A DNA stretch of 64,000 bases from Lunularia cruciata (GCA_948567375.1 OX419759.1:49267493-49331492); one strand, 5' to 3'; counted from the first letter of the stretch, positions 9,583 to 21,060 are shown. A program made the numbers and translations. The notes: generated by a model not told the origin, from the sequence alone.

Positions 9583-10320
9583 TGTAATACCAAGAGCTAG
9601 CCATATGATCTAGATGTGAAATTCAGTTTGGTAACATCTAGAATGATGTTATAAATGATGGTCAAAATAGATAAGATAGAAGTATCACCAAAAGAGTACT
9701 TCTACTAATAGGGCAGAAATTGAAATAGACTTGAGAACCTTAGAACCAATAGCTAGACATATGATTTAAAGGTGAGAATTGGTTTGGTAACATCTGGAAG
9801 GATGTTACACATGAGGGACTAAACAGATCAGAAATAAGTATCACCAAGAGTGGACTTCTACAAATAGAGTAGGAACCTAAATATGCCTGAAATCTTTGAA
9901 GGCAAATTCGGAGGCCTAAACGGATGAACTAGGCCTAAAAAATGTGGAGATTCCCCCCCAATAGAGGAAAGGCTAGCCTTTCCTCCCCCCTCCTTTGTCT
10001 CATCGAGAGCTTTCCAACGGTACCTTACTCACGTGATTTTGAGATTCCTATAGGAATATTCCCTAAAAGATTCCATCTGGTCAAAGCTTGTTTGACCAAC
10101 CAGATAGGACCTAGACCAGACATGTCACCCATCTAAGTAAGTAATCCAAGGGTGGAGCTTGCTAACATGTCACCTATCTGTGTCCCTAATCCTATGGTGG
10201 AGCTTTCTTGGAGGAGATCCTCTTTGTCTATATAATAAAGAGAAGGTGCTCCATTGGGGCATCGAATGTTTGAGTGTGCAATCTATGTTTTCTCGCTTCT
10301 CTTGTCCTTGGAGTATTACA
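9583..10320 (+). repeat. 3' LTR of element A (family 1)
   Basis: Same ends and layout as 3724-4456, including the TATA-like box near 10230. Scattered single-base differences and small indels separate it from the 5' LTR, so the insertion is not recent. Confidence 0.93.
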
Positions 10321-10325
10321 ATAAC
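10321..10325. repeat. Target-site duplication of element A, right copy
   Basis: ATAAC, identical to 3719-3723. The sequence then continues the J Gag gene interrupted on the left. Confidence 0.9.
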
Positions 10326-10848
10326 CCAGATCCCATGGAGCGAGTGGAAGGCCTAATGTAGCTAGATCCTTACTTTCATTTTCAGGTCAGCAATAGCCAA
10401 TGAGTGGTGGTTTTGCTTGTTGGACTTGTGGTGGACCTCACCACAAGAGAGAGTGCGCTCAAGGTAATGGCATGATACCTCTAGTGCATCATAACCAGCA
10501 TAGAGACAATGTGACCATTGCCACAAATTTGGTCACACTAGTGATTAATGCTTTGAACTTCACTTGGAGTTATGGAGTGGTAGAGCTGCTATGGAAGGTG
10601 GTAGAGGAGCTCAAGATCATGGAGGACAAGCTGATAGAGGATCCATACCTAATAGGGGTGCAATATCTACCCTTGCTTCTATCTCTTCCTCCATGCTTTT
10701 TTCCACATCTAAAGCTCTTTCTTTTGAATCTATTTACTAATAATCAAAAGATGGTGTATCTAAATGTGAAGTGTTGGATGGTGTTAGTCACAAAAACCGT
10801 GACTCTATGGTTTGATGATCCAATCCTCAAGTATCATTTGTGCCATTG
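10326..10848 (+). pseudogene. gag: Gag of family-4 element J, 3' part with zinc knuckle
   Basis: This continues the gene broken at 3718. The flank 'ccatggagcgagtgg' matches 'cctcatggagtgagtg' at about 54612 in copy K. An open stretch from 10400 encodes ACWTCGGPHHKRECAQG, a CX2CX3HX4C zinc knuckle typical of plant Ty3 Gag proteins. The rest of the 149-residue frame is probably partly out of the original frame, because homology to K fades. Function in an intact element: RNA-binding nucleocapsid. Confidence 0.6.
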
Positions 10849-11299
10849 ATTAGTTGTGTGTGCTGCTCTCAACCATGGCCTCCCAAGAAGCAAATCATAG
10901 CTTGAATCCTTCAAGACTTGGAAAGTCTTGAAGTCATGAGATTTTAAACTACTATAACCAAAACTATCCCCTTATCCATCACCCTTACTGGTCAATTTTT
11001 TACTTTTTTGCCATGCTCACCACAAATGTTGAAGGTCTAGAGGGTATCATACACAACTTCTTCATCAACTTCTTTGACTTGGCATTTATTACAGATCCTT
11101 CAACAACAAATGCATCCTTGATGTTGTGACCATTCATTCTTAGATCAATCTTGGATGCATATTCCTAAGCTTCCCATGGTGTTGGTTTTGCATCCACCAC
11201 CCCCATTGATTTTTCTTTTGCTTTCTTCTTCCTCTTGTTCCTTATAGAACTCAAATCACCTCTAAGCTCTTTCTCAAGGTAGGATTCAAAGTGATTAGT
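10849..11299. other. No gene recognised
   Basis: AT-rich sequence between the J Gag relic and a minus-strand Gag relic. No open frame resembles a known family; probably retroelement debris. Confidence 0.3.
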
Positions 11300-12900
11300 T
11301 GGCCGATTGCAATATTAGCCTTGTGATTATCAACATCCTCTAACACATTGTAGTTCCATTATTGCTTTGAGATCAAGAAGTATTATAATCCCACTTCTTC
11401 CTTGGAGTATTTGTTGTTGATGACGTTGATGTGCTAGTGTGAGTGCTCCTACTAGACATAAGAGTATCCTTATTAGGAGTAAATCCTTGACAAGTGTGTA
11501 CATCCTTTTCAAAACTAGCTCTCTTCTTCTCTTGGTACCAAAAACTCCAAATTAAGACATTTGGAGGTTGAGCACTCCACCTTCTCACACTTGCTCTCAA
11601 CTACATCTATGGATGCTATTTTCTTACCGTTTTGGGATTAGGAGCCACTTGGGTTTCACTACCTCTCTCTTTCTTTCTATTGGCTCCCTCATAACTCTTC
11701 CTTCCATGGTAAGTGGAATTTGAGCAATTATTTTGGACCTGACCTCTTCCTCCACAATCAAAATCATTTTTATCATTGAAATTTTTGGTTGGTTAGCCTC
11801 CCTTATATGGATAGCTTCTATAACTCCTAGGCACTCTCCCTACATTCTGATACACCTTTCTCTTTTCCCATAGTTGCACTACATTGATCTTGAGATATAC
11901 AAGTTGTTATGTGATGGTTTGAGGTGGATCTTTTAGTAGAGGTGCAAGAATTGGAGCAACTACCACTTTTGGTGCAACCCTTTCCACCAAAGTATCAAAA
12001 TTTCTACCATAATTGTAGCCCTGAGAGGATTCATAACCTCCTTCACCACCAAATCACTCTCATTATTTTCCAAACTCTCCTCTATACAAATTGCAATCTT
12101 GATAGCTTCAATCTTGGAAGCATGTTTCTCATATCTCACCTTGCTTATAATCTATTGTGTCAACCCTCCCAAAAAATTCTTGGTAAGCATGGCTATTATG
12201 CCAATCATAGTAATCTACACATCATCCCCATCCTTCCTCAAAATTATATGAAATTTGGATTCTAACTTCTCTATTCTTTCTACATAGACTCTCACTTTCT
12301 CTCCATTTCCTTGTTTGAGAAATATAACCTCACTCATCAATCTCTCATAACTCTAATTTAGAAGAAATTTCTCAATAAGTGCTGAAACTCTCCCATGACT
12401 ATTTTTTCTCATCTTTTCTCTATCTCTTTTTGTATTTTGAATCATAACATGTAAGTATTGTATCCTCAAAGAAATTCGGTAGTAACGAGGCCCACTTATT
12501 CTTCCTCCTCTCATTGTTTCTTATGCAAGCTCTCTTGAAGTCTCTCACAAGGCTTCCACATCGTCTCCATCCTTGCCAAAAAAACCAAAAGTTTCTCCAT
12601 CTTAGCCCCTCATTATCTTTCTCTTTTTTCTCAATGTTTTTTCTTTTCTCTCACTCTATAATTAATAGAGTATATACATGACTAACACCATTTGAGACTA
12701 ACCCATCCTAAGGAACAAAAATGATTCAAGTTGCACCAAGATTTATGTAGCAACATCAAATCCTAGAGTGCATGTTAATCAAACTCTCATGGATAGCTTA
12801 TTCATAAATTGAAAGATTATCTCCATCACTAATCTTGAGAACTAGCAGATGAAGGTGATAGTTTCTCTATAGCTATCCTAAGATTCTTTCCAAGATCTTT
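11300..12900 (-). pseudogene. Decayed Gag, family 5, copy N
   Basis: On the minus strand, about 12240-12400 matches 16320-16480 on the plus strand ('agttatgagagattgatgagtga' shared, followed by an E/K-rich segment), and 11690-11850 matches 16850-17000. The latter is a zinc-knuckle area reading FDCGGRGQVQNNC, with the first C and the H of the knuckle lost, followed by STYHG. So N and M are two copies of one Gag family. Frequent stops leave no usable protein. Confidence 0.5.
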
Positions 12901-14170
12901 CACCAAAGTCTACAAAATTAATATTATTCTCCTACACTCATGTTCTTTTGGAAGTCCTTCCATTCCACAAACCTCATACAACTCCTTGGTCTTAGATCTA
13001 CTCTCTCTCAATCTTGGTGAAGAAGGTCCAACATGCAATCCTAAGTCAAGTAAGTTTCTCCTTTCTCTCAATCTCTTGCTCTCAAAGATAGATGGACATG
13101 AACTTGCCTTATGTCCCTTCTTTCCACATAAAAAGCACTTAAATCACTCTTCTCTCCAAGTAGTGTATATTTTAGATCCTCTCAACACTCTCTTCAAATT
13201 ATATTCTAAACTTTCTTTTCCTCAAATCAATCCCTAAAATCACCTCAAACCCTTGGAGAACCTTGCATAGCATCAATTTACCACTCTTGGTGGCATTCTA
13301 TATTCCCAAGATGAGTCTAAACACCTAAACATACTTTTGGTTGCTCTCACGCTCTTCATGCATGAGATCTCAACTCTCCAAAATTGACACCCCCTCTCAA
13401 TGTCACCAAATTCTTTTAACTTGTATGTCACATTGCTTTGAATTTATGCACACCTAACAACACCATACAAGACCCCAGGGTGTTATTCCTTGCAAAATAA
13501 CAGATCTTTTCATCAAGCAATTTGGCCTAGGCATCTTTCTATTCAACATATATATTTCAGATTTGGTCTAAAAACCACACCCTTCACTTTAAAAACTCAT
13601 AAATTCTTGTGCAAGAAAGATCTCTCTTTTATTCTTGGGCCAAATGGTAGAATATTATGCACTAAATTATTTGAAAATTTTCAAAACAATCCAATGAAAA
13701 GTGAAGAAATGGCAATTTGTATACAAAATTCTAGAGAGCATGCAATTTGCGGATGCAGTTACCCTATCACCTTCCAAAAATTCTAGCACAATGCATGTAG
13801 CCCTTACAATAATTTGAATTATCCTTCTTAATACATAATTCAAGCTATCTTCTATGAAATTTTCAAGTCCAAATCTGAAACTTGAGGTTTTACCCAAAAT
13901 TACCATAATCTCCAAAATTTGCAATCCACCTCACACAATCTTTCCAAATCCTTTCAAGTGTATAGTATGCCTAATATCACCTCAAAAACATCATAATGAA
14001 CTATAGGGTATACAAATGGATCCAATTTCTCTAACATAAGTTCAACTCTCTCTTCCCTTAATGTTCTCTCCAAGTGCGCTCTCATGGCCTCTTTTTGTCT
14101 AATATAGAACTGAATTGTATGTGCAACATTACCTTGCCTTCTAGAGAGATCTCAACAACAAAACCAAACA
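12901..14170. other. AT-rich, no gene recognised
   Basis: Short open frames only (for example 12986-13237 and 13490-13786), none resembling a known protein. The plus strand is pyrimidine-rich in places. It may be further minus-strand retroelement sequence too decayed to identify by eye. Confidence 0.3.
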
Positions 14171-14847
14171 TGTTATCCGGTTGTTTCTCATCTAGGATGA
14201 AACTTTAATGACTATTATGGTAACACATCATGGACTAAGAGGGCAAGAAACCCCAACTCCATCATACTGCTACAAGACTTAAACCATTGCTCACTAAAGA
14301 ACTCAATGAGAGAGAAATAGTTGAAAATGAAATGATGATGAGTACTTCCTCACCCCTACTTTATATACTTGTGAAATAATTATGAACCAGAGGTATTAGT
14401 TATTGGAGTAACTCAATTTACTAGGCTAAAAGTCAAATAAAATCAAAAGTCTAAAGGAACATCCATACTCATGGGAATATTCCCCTAAGCATATGGTCTT
14501 ATCTTGACCCAACCACTAAGTCAAGGATTCTTTTACATGGGCTATTCTTGGACTATAAAAGAATCCAAAACCAAAAGGACTTGTGGGTCCAAGAATTCTC
14601 AATTTTTTCCTCAAAGTCAAACACCTAGGAATGATACCAAGTCAATATACTAAAATTCAAAATAGTGATGTTCATCTTTTCCACTTCATCTAAAGTAAAG
14701 TCTACTTTATCTTAGCTAGGACTAACTTTAGCTAATTATGACTAATGTAGACCTATCCTTTATCTCTATATAAATAATATCTCTCAAGTATTTATGATAC
14801 CAAACTAAATATCACAATAGTACATACATGCACAATTGGGTATTACA
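14171..14847 (-). repeat. Degraded LTR, family 3
   Basis: Aligns along its length with the minus-oriented LTRs at 26126-26814 and 41364-42055: it shares 'tggactaagagggcaag', 'ctccatcatactgctacaag', 'cccctaagcatatggtct' and the end 'ggtattaca'. It is the most divergent copy. No matching target duplication was found on its two sides. Confidence 0.7.
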
Positions 14848-15289
14848 GACCTAAGCTTGTTACTTATAAATGTAGGCTTGCGGTGTATGTTATGCGGCTC
14901 TTTTGGTGGAGTTGCTACTATATTAGTGTGTGATAGCTATTTGATAGGATGGCATATAGTATGTTTGACTCCCCCTCTTAGGGTGGTTCTTCAAGGATAG
15001 TGGTTATGTCTTAGTACTTGACTTATAGCTAGTTCACTCTTTATGTGGTATAGATTGCATACAAGTGACTAATGATGAGGCTCAATAACACCCAACTTCT
15101 TGATCTTTGCCCACCATAGGGTATACCACATACTTGGAGTAGATGGCTATCTAGAGTTAGAGGGATCTAACCACCAACTAGGAGGGTGATTGTGACACTT
15201 TAGAGTTCATGTATGACTTATGTGTGAGTTGTGCTATTATAGTGTATGATGTTGACAACAATGTATGTTGAGTAGCAATGTATATACAC
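14848..15289. other. No gene recognised; partly family-4 repeat
   Basis: No coding signal. The part at about 15190-15289 is the reverse complement of about 1140-1263, so it belongs to the family-4 repeat and leads into the palindrome that follows. Confidence 0.35.
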
Positions 15290-15295
15290 ATGATA

Positions 15296-15556
15296 GTTGT
15301 CAAGGTTAGTTTGCTCAGATGCTAGAGTGGTAGCGTAGGTAGTCATGGGTATTTTGGTAATTACTCATGGATTACTTGTTGGTGGCCCAATTTCATGTTT
15401 GGGCTACTTATCACATAGGGTTCCTACCATGTGATTGGATCACCCTAACATGAAATTGGACTGCCAACAAGTATTCTACGAGTAACGACCAAAATACCTA
15501 TGACTACCAATACTACCACTCTAGGATCCAAGCAAACTAGCCTTGATGCTACAAAT
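15296..15556. repeat. Inverted repeat of about 120-bp arms
   Basis: The left arm (15296-15418) and right arm (15428-15556) are imperfect reverse complements with a short spacer. Left 'ggttagtttgct' pairs with right 'agcaaactagcc', 'gagtggtagcgt' with 'actaccactct', and 'ccaatttcatgttt' with 'acatgaaattgg'. Each arm matches the start of the family-4 repeat (about 1285-1410). The block can fold into a long hairpin. Confidence 0.75.
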
Positions 15557-15699
15557 GTCATGATATATGATACATTACATGTGAGATCAACCTCAAATGT
15601 TAAAAATCAAGGTCACATGTGTACTTGCTCAGAAAATCAAAGGACTCATTCTAGGAAAGCTGAGACTTATTATAGAATGGGAATTTTGAAATAAAGGGT

Positions 15700-17075
15700 A
15701 AATTAGATATTTATATTGCATGTTATGTAGCTTGGCCCATTAACCCAGACGGGTTCACATTTGAAGTGGCTCAAATGGAGCTCAATGGCTGCCTGACATA
15801 TAGGCTCTGGCTGAGAGGTCTGGACGTCAAACAAACCTTATGCATATGAGCTCCATCAAAACTTTGGCTACCAGACCTTGTCTTTTAGTGGGCTATCAAA
15901 GCCCAATATAGTGATGTGAGTCATGTAAGAGAAAATATTTCAATTGATAGATGAATTATCCACAAGAGTTACCTTAATTTCCACCTTTGGATTTGGTCAA
16001 GGAATAAAAATCCTAGAGCAATTTTAACTTTTTGTACTACCTAGGGTGGATTCAATCATTCACTAAGATAGGAATCTTTTGATTTTCTTTGGCAAGGATG
16101 GAAAAAGATGTAAAAGTCTTTGTGAGAGACTTCAAGAGAGCTTGCATAAAAAACAATGAGAGTAGAAAGAATGAATGAACCTCATTAACATTGGATTTCT
16201 TTGAGGATCTTGCTCCTATATGGTATGAATTAGAATACCAAAAGAAAGAGAAGAGAAGAGAGATGATCATCATACCAAAAGAAAGATAATCAAGAGGAGT
16301 CTTGAGAGAGTTTGACTACAACATTTATTGAGAATTTTCTTGCAAATGAAAGTTATGAGAGATTGATGAGTGAATTTATCTTCCTCAAGCAAGAAGACAG
16401 AGAACATGAGAGCATATGCAAAAAGAGTGGAGAAGTTAGAGTCTTGATTCAATATTGTGTTGAGGAAGAATTAGGATGATGTGCAAACTACTATGATTAG
16501 GATAGTAGCCTTGCTCATCAATAAAATTTGTGAGAAGGTAAAACCCATAGATTCAAAAAAATTGATATATGAGAAGCTTTCTTCTAAGGTAAAAAATATC
16601 AAGATTGTAGTTCATATGGAGGAGAGTTTGGGCAGAGATGAGGTTGATTTGGTGGTGAAGGAGGTTGTAAATCCTCCAAAAGTCTACAAGTACGGTAAAG
16701 CTTTGATCTTTTGGTGATAAGGGTTACACCAAAAGTAATAGTTGCTTTGGTTCTTGCACCACCACCAAAAGATACACTTCAAACTATCAAAAAGCAACTT
16801 GTAGATCTTAAGATCAATGTGATATAACCATGGGAGAAGAGGAAGTTGTATCAGAATGTTGAGAGAGGTTTTAGGGGTTATAGAAACTATCCATATAGAG
16901 AAGGTCAATCAACTAGTAATTTTAGTGATACAAATTGTTTTGGTTATGGAAGTAGAGGTCATATCCAAATGCAATACCCAAAATCTACTTACCATGGAGG
17001 AATTGTTTATGAGGGGGTAAATATATAGAAGAGAGAAATGATGATGCACAAGTACCTTTTGTGCAAATAGAGTAA
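15700..17075 (+). pseudogene. Decayed Gag, family 5, copy M
   Basis: Homologous to copy N. Recognisable parts are a segment near 16325-16420 (ESYERLMSEFIFLKQ), an acidic helix near 16420-16460 and a zinc-knuckle region at about 16930-16975, read as NCFGYGSRGHIQMQYP. There two of the cysteines have become Y (TGT to TAT). STYHGG follows, as in N. Several stops interrupt it. Element E inserted immediately downstream at 17076. Confidence 0.5.
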
Positions 17076-18236
17076 TGTAACAATATGGAGTTTAGTGATG
17101 AAGTTAGTTGGGCTTACAAAGTAGCACATAAGACAAATTAGCCTAGAATATTTTGGAAGTATCTAGGAAGCTTCTTGGGAAGCTTCTCGGCTAGCTTAGC
17201 TTACACCTCAAGTAAGTAGCTTCTAGAAGCTTTCAACTAGCTTAGCTTGCACGCCAAGTAGGTGTAATACTCCCAGGAAAAGAGAAGAGAGAAAACACAG
17301 ATTGCACACTCAAACATTTGATGCCCCAAGGGAGCACCTTCTCTTTATTATATAGACAAAGAGGATCTCCTCCAAGGAAGCTCCACCATGGGATTAAGGA
17401 CACAGATAGGTGACATGTCAGCAAGCTCCACCCTTGGATTACTTACTTGGGTGGGTGACCTGTCTGGTCTAGGTCCTATCTGGTTGGTCAAACGAGCTTT
17501 GACCGGAGGGAATCTTTTAGGGAATCTTCCTGTAGGAATCTCAAAATCACATGAGTAAGGTACCGTTGGAAAGCTCTCGATGAGACAAACCAGGGGGGGG
17601 AGGGAAGGCCAGCCTTTCCTCTATTGGGGGGGGGGGTAATCTGCACAATTTCAAGGCCTAATTCATCCGTTTAGGCCTTTGAAATTGCCTTCAAAGTTTT
17701 CAAGCATATTTTGGTTCCTACTCTATTAGTAAAAGTCCCCTTTTGGTGATACCTCTTTCTGATCTGTTTAGTCCATCATGTGTAACATCCTTCCAGATGT
17801 TACCAAACCAATTCTCACCTTTAAATCATATGTCTAGCTATTGGTTCTAAGGTTCTCAAGTCTATTTCGGTTTCTGCACTATTAGTAGAAGTACTCTTTT
17901 GGTGATACCTCTATTTGATCTATTTTGACCATCATGTATAACATCATTCTAGATGTTACCAAACTGAATTTCACATCTAGATCATATGGCTAACCCTTGG
18001 TATTACAGTAGATGGCTTCTAGAAGGAAGCTTCTTGAGAAGCTTCCTAGTTAACTTGGCTTGCACTCTAAGAAAGCAACTTGAGGAAGCTTCTTGAGAAG
18101 ATTCTCAAGGGCCTTGTATGCTACCTATAAATACCAAAGCCAAAGCTCATGCTAGGATTCAGAGTTTTCCCACATTCAAGTGTCCCAATATGAGTTTCCA
18201 TTTTCCTATTTCTCTCCTCGGTCTTGATCTTTTACA
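17076..18236 (+). repeat. 5' LTR of element E, interrupted
   Basis: The two parts 17076-17262 and 18008-18236 flank the solo LTR; together they are about 411 bp. It is rich in short AAGCTTCTNGAGAAGCTTC-like units, repeated several times on both sides of the insertion. A TATA-like 'ctataaatacc' lies near 18124. The F copy is 55482 to about 55914. Confidence 0.75.
17263..18007 (-). mobile_element. Solo LTR, family 1
   Basis: A complete minus-oriented family-1 LTR (plus-strand ends TGTAATACTCC...GTATTACA) with no internal region. Flanks are GTAGG (17258-17262) and GTAGA (18008-18012), a 5-bp target duplication with one transition. It sits inside the LTR of element E, so it is younger than E. 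Solo LTRs arise by recombination between the two LTRs of a full element. Confidence 0.9.
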
Positions 18237-18237
18237 T

Positions 18238-18252
18238 TGGTATTAGAGCAAG
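18238..18252 (+). other. Primer-binding site of element E
   Basis: TGGTATTAGAGCAAG one base after the LTR, an initiator tRNA-Met type site with a C-to-T change relative to TGGTATCAGAGC. Confidence 0.75.
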
Positions 18253-18258
18253 AATGGG

Positions 18259-19440
18259 ATGGATGGAATTTATAGACCACCAAATCCACTTCCGCCAAAC
18301 CATTGGGATTTTCATATCCAGATATTACCCAAGCACCGCTTCACACAATTCATCACTTCACCCTTTGGGTAAGATTTTCTACATATGATCACCGCATTTG
18401 AGGAACCCTTAATACTTCCGGTTGTGTTATGGAGAAAGGTGGACGTGTTGTATCTATGTGTTAATCGATTAGATAAATTGGGAGTAGTAGGATAGAGTAG
18501 TAGCTATGGTGGCAATACCGGACGTTATCTTGGCAATGCAACAATAATTGAGCACCTTACTTGATTGTTGGATGAATGAGACCAACAATAACGAGAACAT
18601 ATAGAGAGAGTGCAAATCCGAGATGGAAAAGATTGTATTCAATTTCCAAAACCCAAGGTGTTTGGAGGCAAGAATCTTCCGGGCACAGTGGAGAATTTTG
18701 TGTTTGATTGCAAACGTTACTTCAAAGCCATCAATCTTCAAGATGAACAAAAATAGATTCTCTTGGCTTCTAGCCAATTGGATGGTGTGGCAAAACTTTG
18801 GTGGCAATTCCGAGTGGAGCAAGCTGAACGACAGATTTTTGCACCAATCTTGACATAGACAAAATTCAAGGATGCAATACTTGGTCAATTTCAAACTATA
18901 AATGCCATCCGAGCCGCACGAGATAAATTGGCAGAGTTGAAGCAGATTGGCTAAACAAGAGGCTACATCACACAATTTTAGAACATCATCATGCAAATTC
19001 TAGATATACAAGAAGGAGAAGTTTTGGATCAATTTGTGTAGGGATTGAAGTCACAAACCAAATTGGAGGTGACCATGTAAGAACCACAAAATGTAGAAGA
19101 AGCCATGCAATTGGCTGAGCGCTTTGATTCCTTGGTTGCGACAACTTGGTCTCGACATTGACTTAAACCAAACTTACCAATACAATACACATGGGTGGAA
19201 GAACCAGCACCAACGGAGATTGATGCTATCCAACAGAGGCCACTTGGTGCAGCAGATAGAGAAAGATAGTGAAAAAATGGAGGTTGTTTTTATTGTCACC
19301 AAGTTGGACATTGCATTGTTGAATGTCCACTTAGGAATGGGCGACCTCAACAAGTTGCCCAGATGGAGTTTGTGGAATTGAATGATCAAGGAAACAAAGA
19401 ATCCCAGTAGGAGATTTTGAGCCGCCTATTGGGAGCTTGA
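18259..19440 (+). pseudogene. gag: gag of element E
   Basis: ATG 18259 opens MDGIYRPPNPLPPNHWDF. An N-terminal motif with PFG, DFLHM and PLILPVV is homologous to the duplicated segment in element A. It shares the frame (frame 1) with the downstream capsid part, separated only by TAG/TGA/TAA codons that fit CAG, CGA or CAA. Capsid landmarks are FGGKNLPGTVENFVFDCKRY, LDGVAKLWWQFRV, FKDAILGQF and AMQLAERFDSL. The zinc knuckle CFYCHQVGHCIVEC is at 19285-19326. The frame ends with TGA at 19438-19440. Stops are numerous but the gene is colinear. Confidence 0.82.
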
Positions 19441-19829
19441 TTAGTTCCAATGGGATTGAAGGCTTGACCTATGCAAGTTTGCTTCACTTGCAAGGTATAA
19501 TATCTAATCCGGGTTGTAGGATTTTGGTTGATTTTGGAAGTTCAAAGAATTGTATGTCTATGCAAGTAGCAAAGGAAGTGGGTATTCCTATCAAGCCAGT
19601 GATTGAAAGTAGTTTGATGATGGTAGATGGTAGAAAGGGTTTTGCACTCCGCACCTTGCATCTTGTTACCTTCAAGATTGGGAAGGAGTATTTGGAGTGT
19701 ATGAGGTTTGTAGTGGCACCTCTACACTGTGATATCATTCTGGGTCTACCTTGGCTTGAATGTCATAAGGTTCAATTTGATTGGACCCGATGCCAAATTC
19801 AAGTACAACACCAAGGTAGGAATGTCTGA
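19401..19829 (+). pseudogene. Protease region of element E
   Basis: The frame lies at -1 to gag and is open from about 19401, overlapping the gag end. The active-site motif reads ILVDFGSSKNCMS, with F where S or T normally follows the catalytic D. The second hydrophobic motif, DIILGLPWLECH, is near 19730. Element F has the same D-F-G. TGA at 19827-19829 ends the open run. Activity is doubtful because the S/T hydroxyl of the D-S/T-G motif is absent. Confidence 0.75.
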
Positions 19830-19874
19830 TTAGGTTGTCTGGCATCTTTGAGTAAGACACCTAAGAATAGTCAG

Positions 19875-20054
19875 TCCCAAGATGGGAAGTTTGTCAAGAA
19901 GGTAGCCATAGAGCAAACCTTGAAGGGAGTGGAGTCCCAAGATGGGAAGTTTGCCAAGAAGGCAACCATGGAGCAAGTTTGGAAGAGAGATGAGTCCCTG
20001 GAAAGGAAGTTGGTTAGTAAAGCAGCCATAGAGCAAGCTCTAGAGGAAGATAAG
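19875..20054 (+). repeat. Three 60-bp tandem repeats in the PR-RT linker
   Basis: Units start at 19875, 19935 and 19995 with exact 60-bp spacing and each encodes 20 residues: SQDGKFVKKVAIEQTLKGVE, SQDGKFAKKATMEQVWKRDE and a more diverged third. Element F has a single copy at the same place (about 57820-57870), so E gained two units. The linker is basic/acidic and probably flexible. Confidence 0.85.
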
Positions 20055-20141
20055 TCTATATTCATGGTGTGGATCAAGCCGATTGCAGAAGAAAATCGGA
20101 GGAGGGCCAAGAGCCTCATCAAGCAATGGTTGATCGGATAG

Positions 20142-21060
20142 TTTAGGAGTCTACAGACGTGTTTTTGGATGATTTGCCGAAGGGATTACCCTCCGATCGA
20201 GGTATGCCCTTCAAGATCAAGTTATTGCCAGGGAGTACTCGAGTGAGTAGACTGATCTATTGGCTCTCATCAAAGGAGTTAGAGGAGTTGCAAACAACAC
20301 TTATAGAGTTGTTGGAGAAGGACTTCATACAACATAGTACCTCTCCTTGGGAAGCACTGGTACTATTTGTTCCAAAGAAGGATGGAGGACTTCATTTTTG
20401 TATTGATTACCGTAGGCTCAATAAGCAAACTGTGAAGAATGCATATCCCTTGCCTTGGATTGATGACTTGCTTGATCAACTAAGTGGAGCACGCTACTTT
20501 TCCAAGTTGGATCTTTGCCGTGGCTATTGGCAAATTCCTATTGATAGAGAGGATGTGCAAAAGACTACCTTTCATACAAGTTATGGGCATTTTGAGTGGA
20601 GAGTTCTACCTTTCGGACTCACTAATGCTCAAGCAGTCTTCATGGATCAGATGCATTGGGTGTTGGATGGACTATTGGATCGGTCCGTGGTGGTGTTATT
20701 GGATGATATCTTAATTTATAGTAAGACAGAGGTAGAACACGTGAACCATGTGCAAGAAGTCCTAAGACGACTACGCCAATGGAAATTTTATTGCAAGAAG
20801 TCAAAGTGTACCTTTTGGCAGAAGGAGGTTACCTTCTTGGGTCATAAGATCTCATTAGAGGGGATCAAGATGGAAGAAGAGAAAATCAAGGCCATTACTG
20901 ATTGGCCTACCCCGAAGGATGCTACAAAAGTATAGGCATTCAATGGATTGGCTAGTTTTTACCGATGGTTCATTATGCTCATGTGGCTGCACCATTGACT
21001 GACCTCTTGGGAAAGAACTTGAGCTTCTAGTGGACCACCAAGCATGAAGAAGCATTCTAG
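20142..21060 (+). pseudogene. pol: Reverse transcriptase of element E
   Basis: From a shift near 20110-20155 the frame runs to 20935. Motifs: VFLDDLPKGLP, FVPKKDGGLHFCIDYRRLN, YFSKLDLCRGYWQIP, LPFGLTNAQAVF and the catalytic LLDDILIYSK (L instead of Y/F before LDD). The thumb with VTFLGHKIS follows. Stop TAG at 20933-20935 (from CAG), then GLASFYRWFI and a shift near 20960-20990. This is the best-preserved RT in the window, but it is not expressible as part of a complete polyprotein. Confidence 0.87.

Larger units (their letters stand above)
3724..10320 (+). mobile_element. Element A: full-length Ty3/gypsy chromovirus, decayed
   Basis: Two LTRs of about 735 bp (3724-4456 and 9583-10320) share the ends TGTAATACC...GTATTACA. 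They are flanked by a perfect 5-bp target duplication, ATAAC (3719-3723 and 10321-10325). Between them lie, in order, a primer-binding site, gag with zinc knuckle, protease, reverse transcriptase, RNase H, integrase and a C-terminal chromodomain, followed by a polypurine tract. Domain order and chromodomain place it among plant Ty3/gypsy chromoviruses. Reading frames are broken by many stops, most explained by C-to-T changes, plus a small deletion after the protease motif. It sits inside the older Gag gene of element J. Confidence 0.95.
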
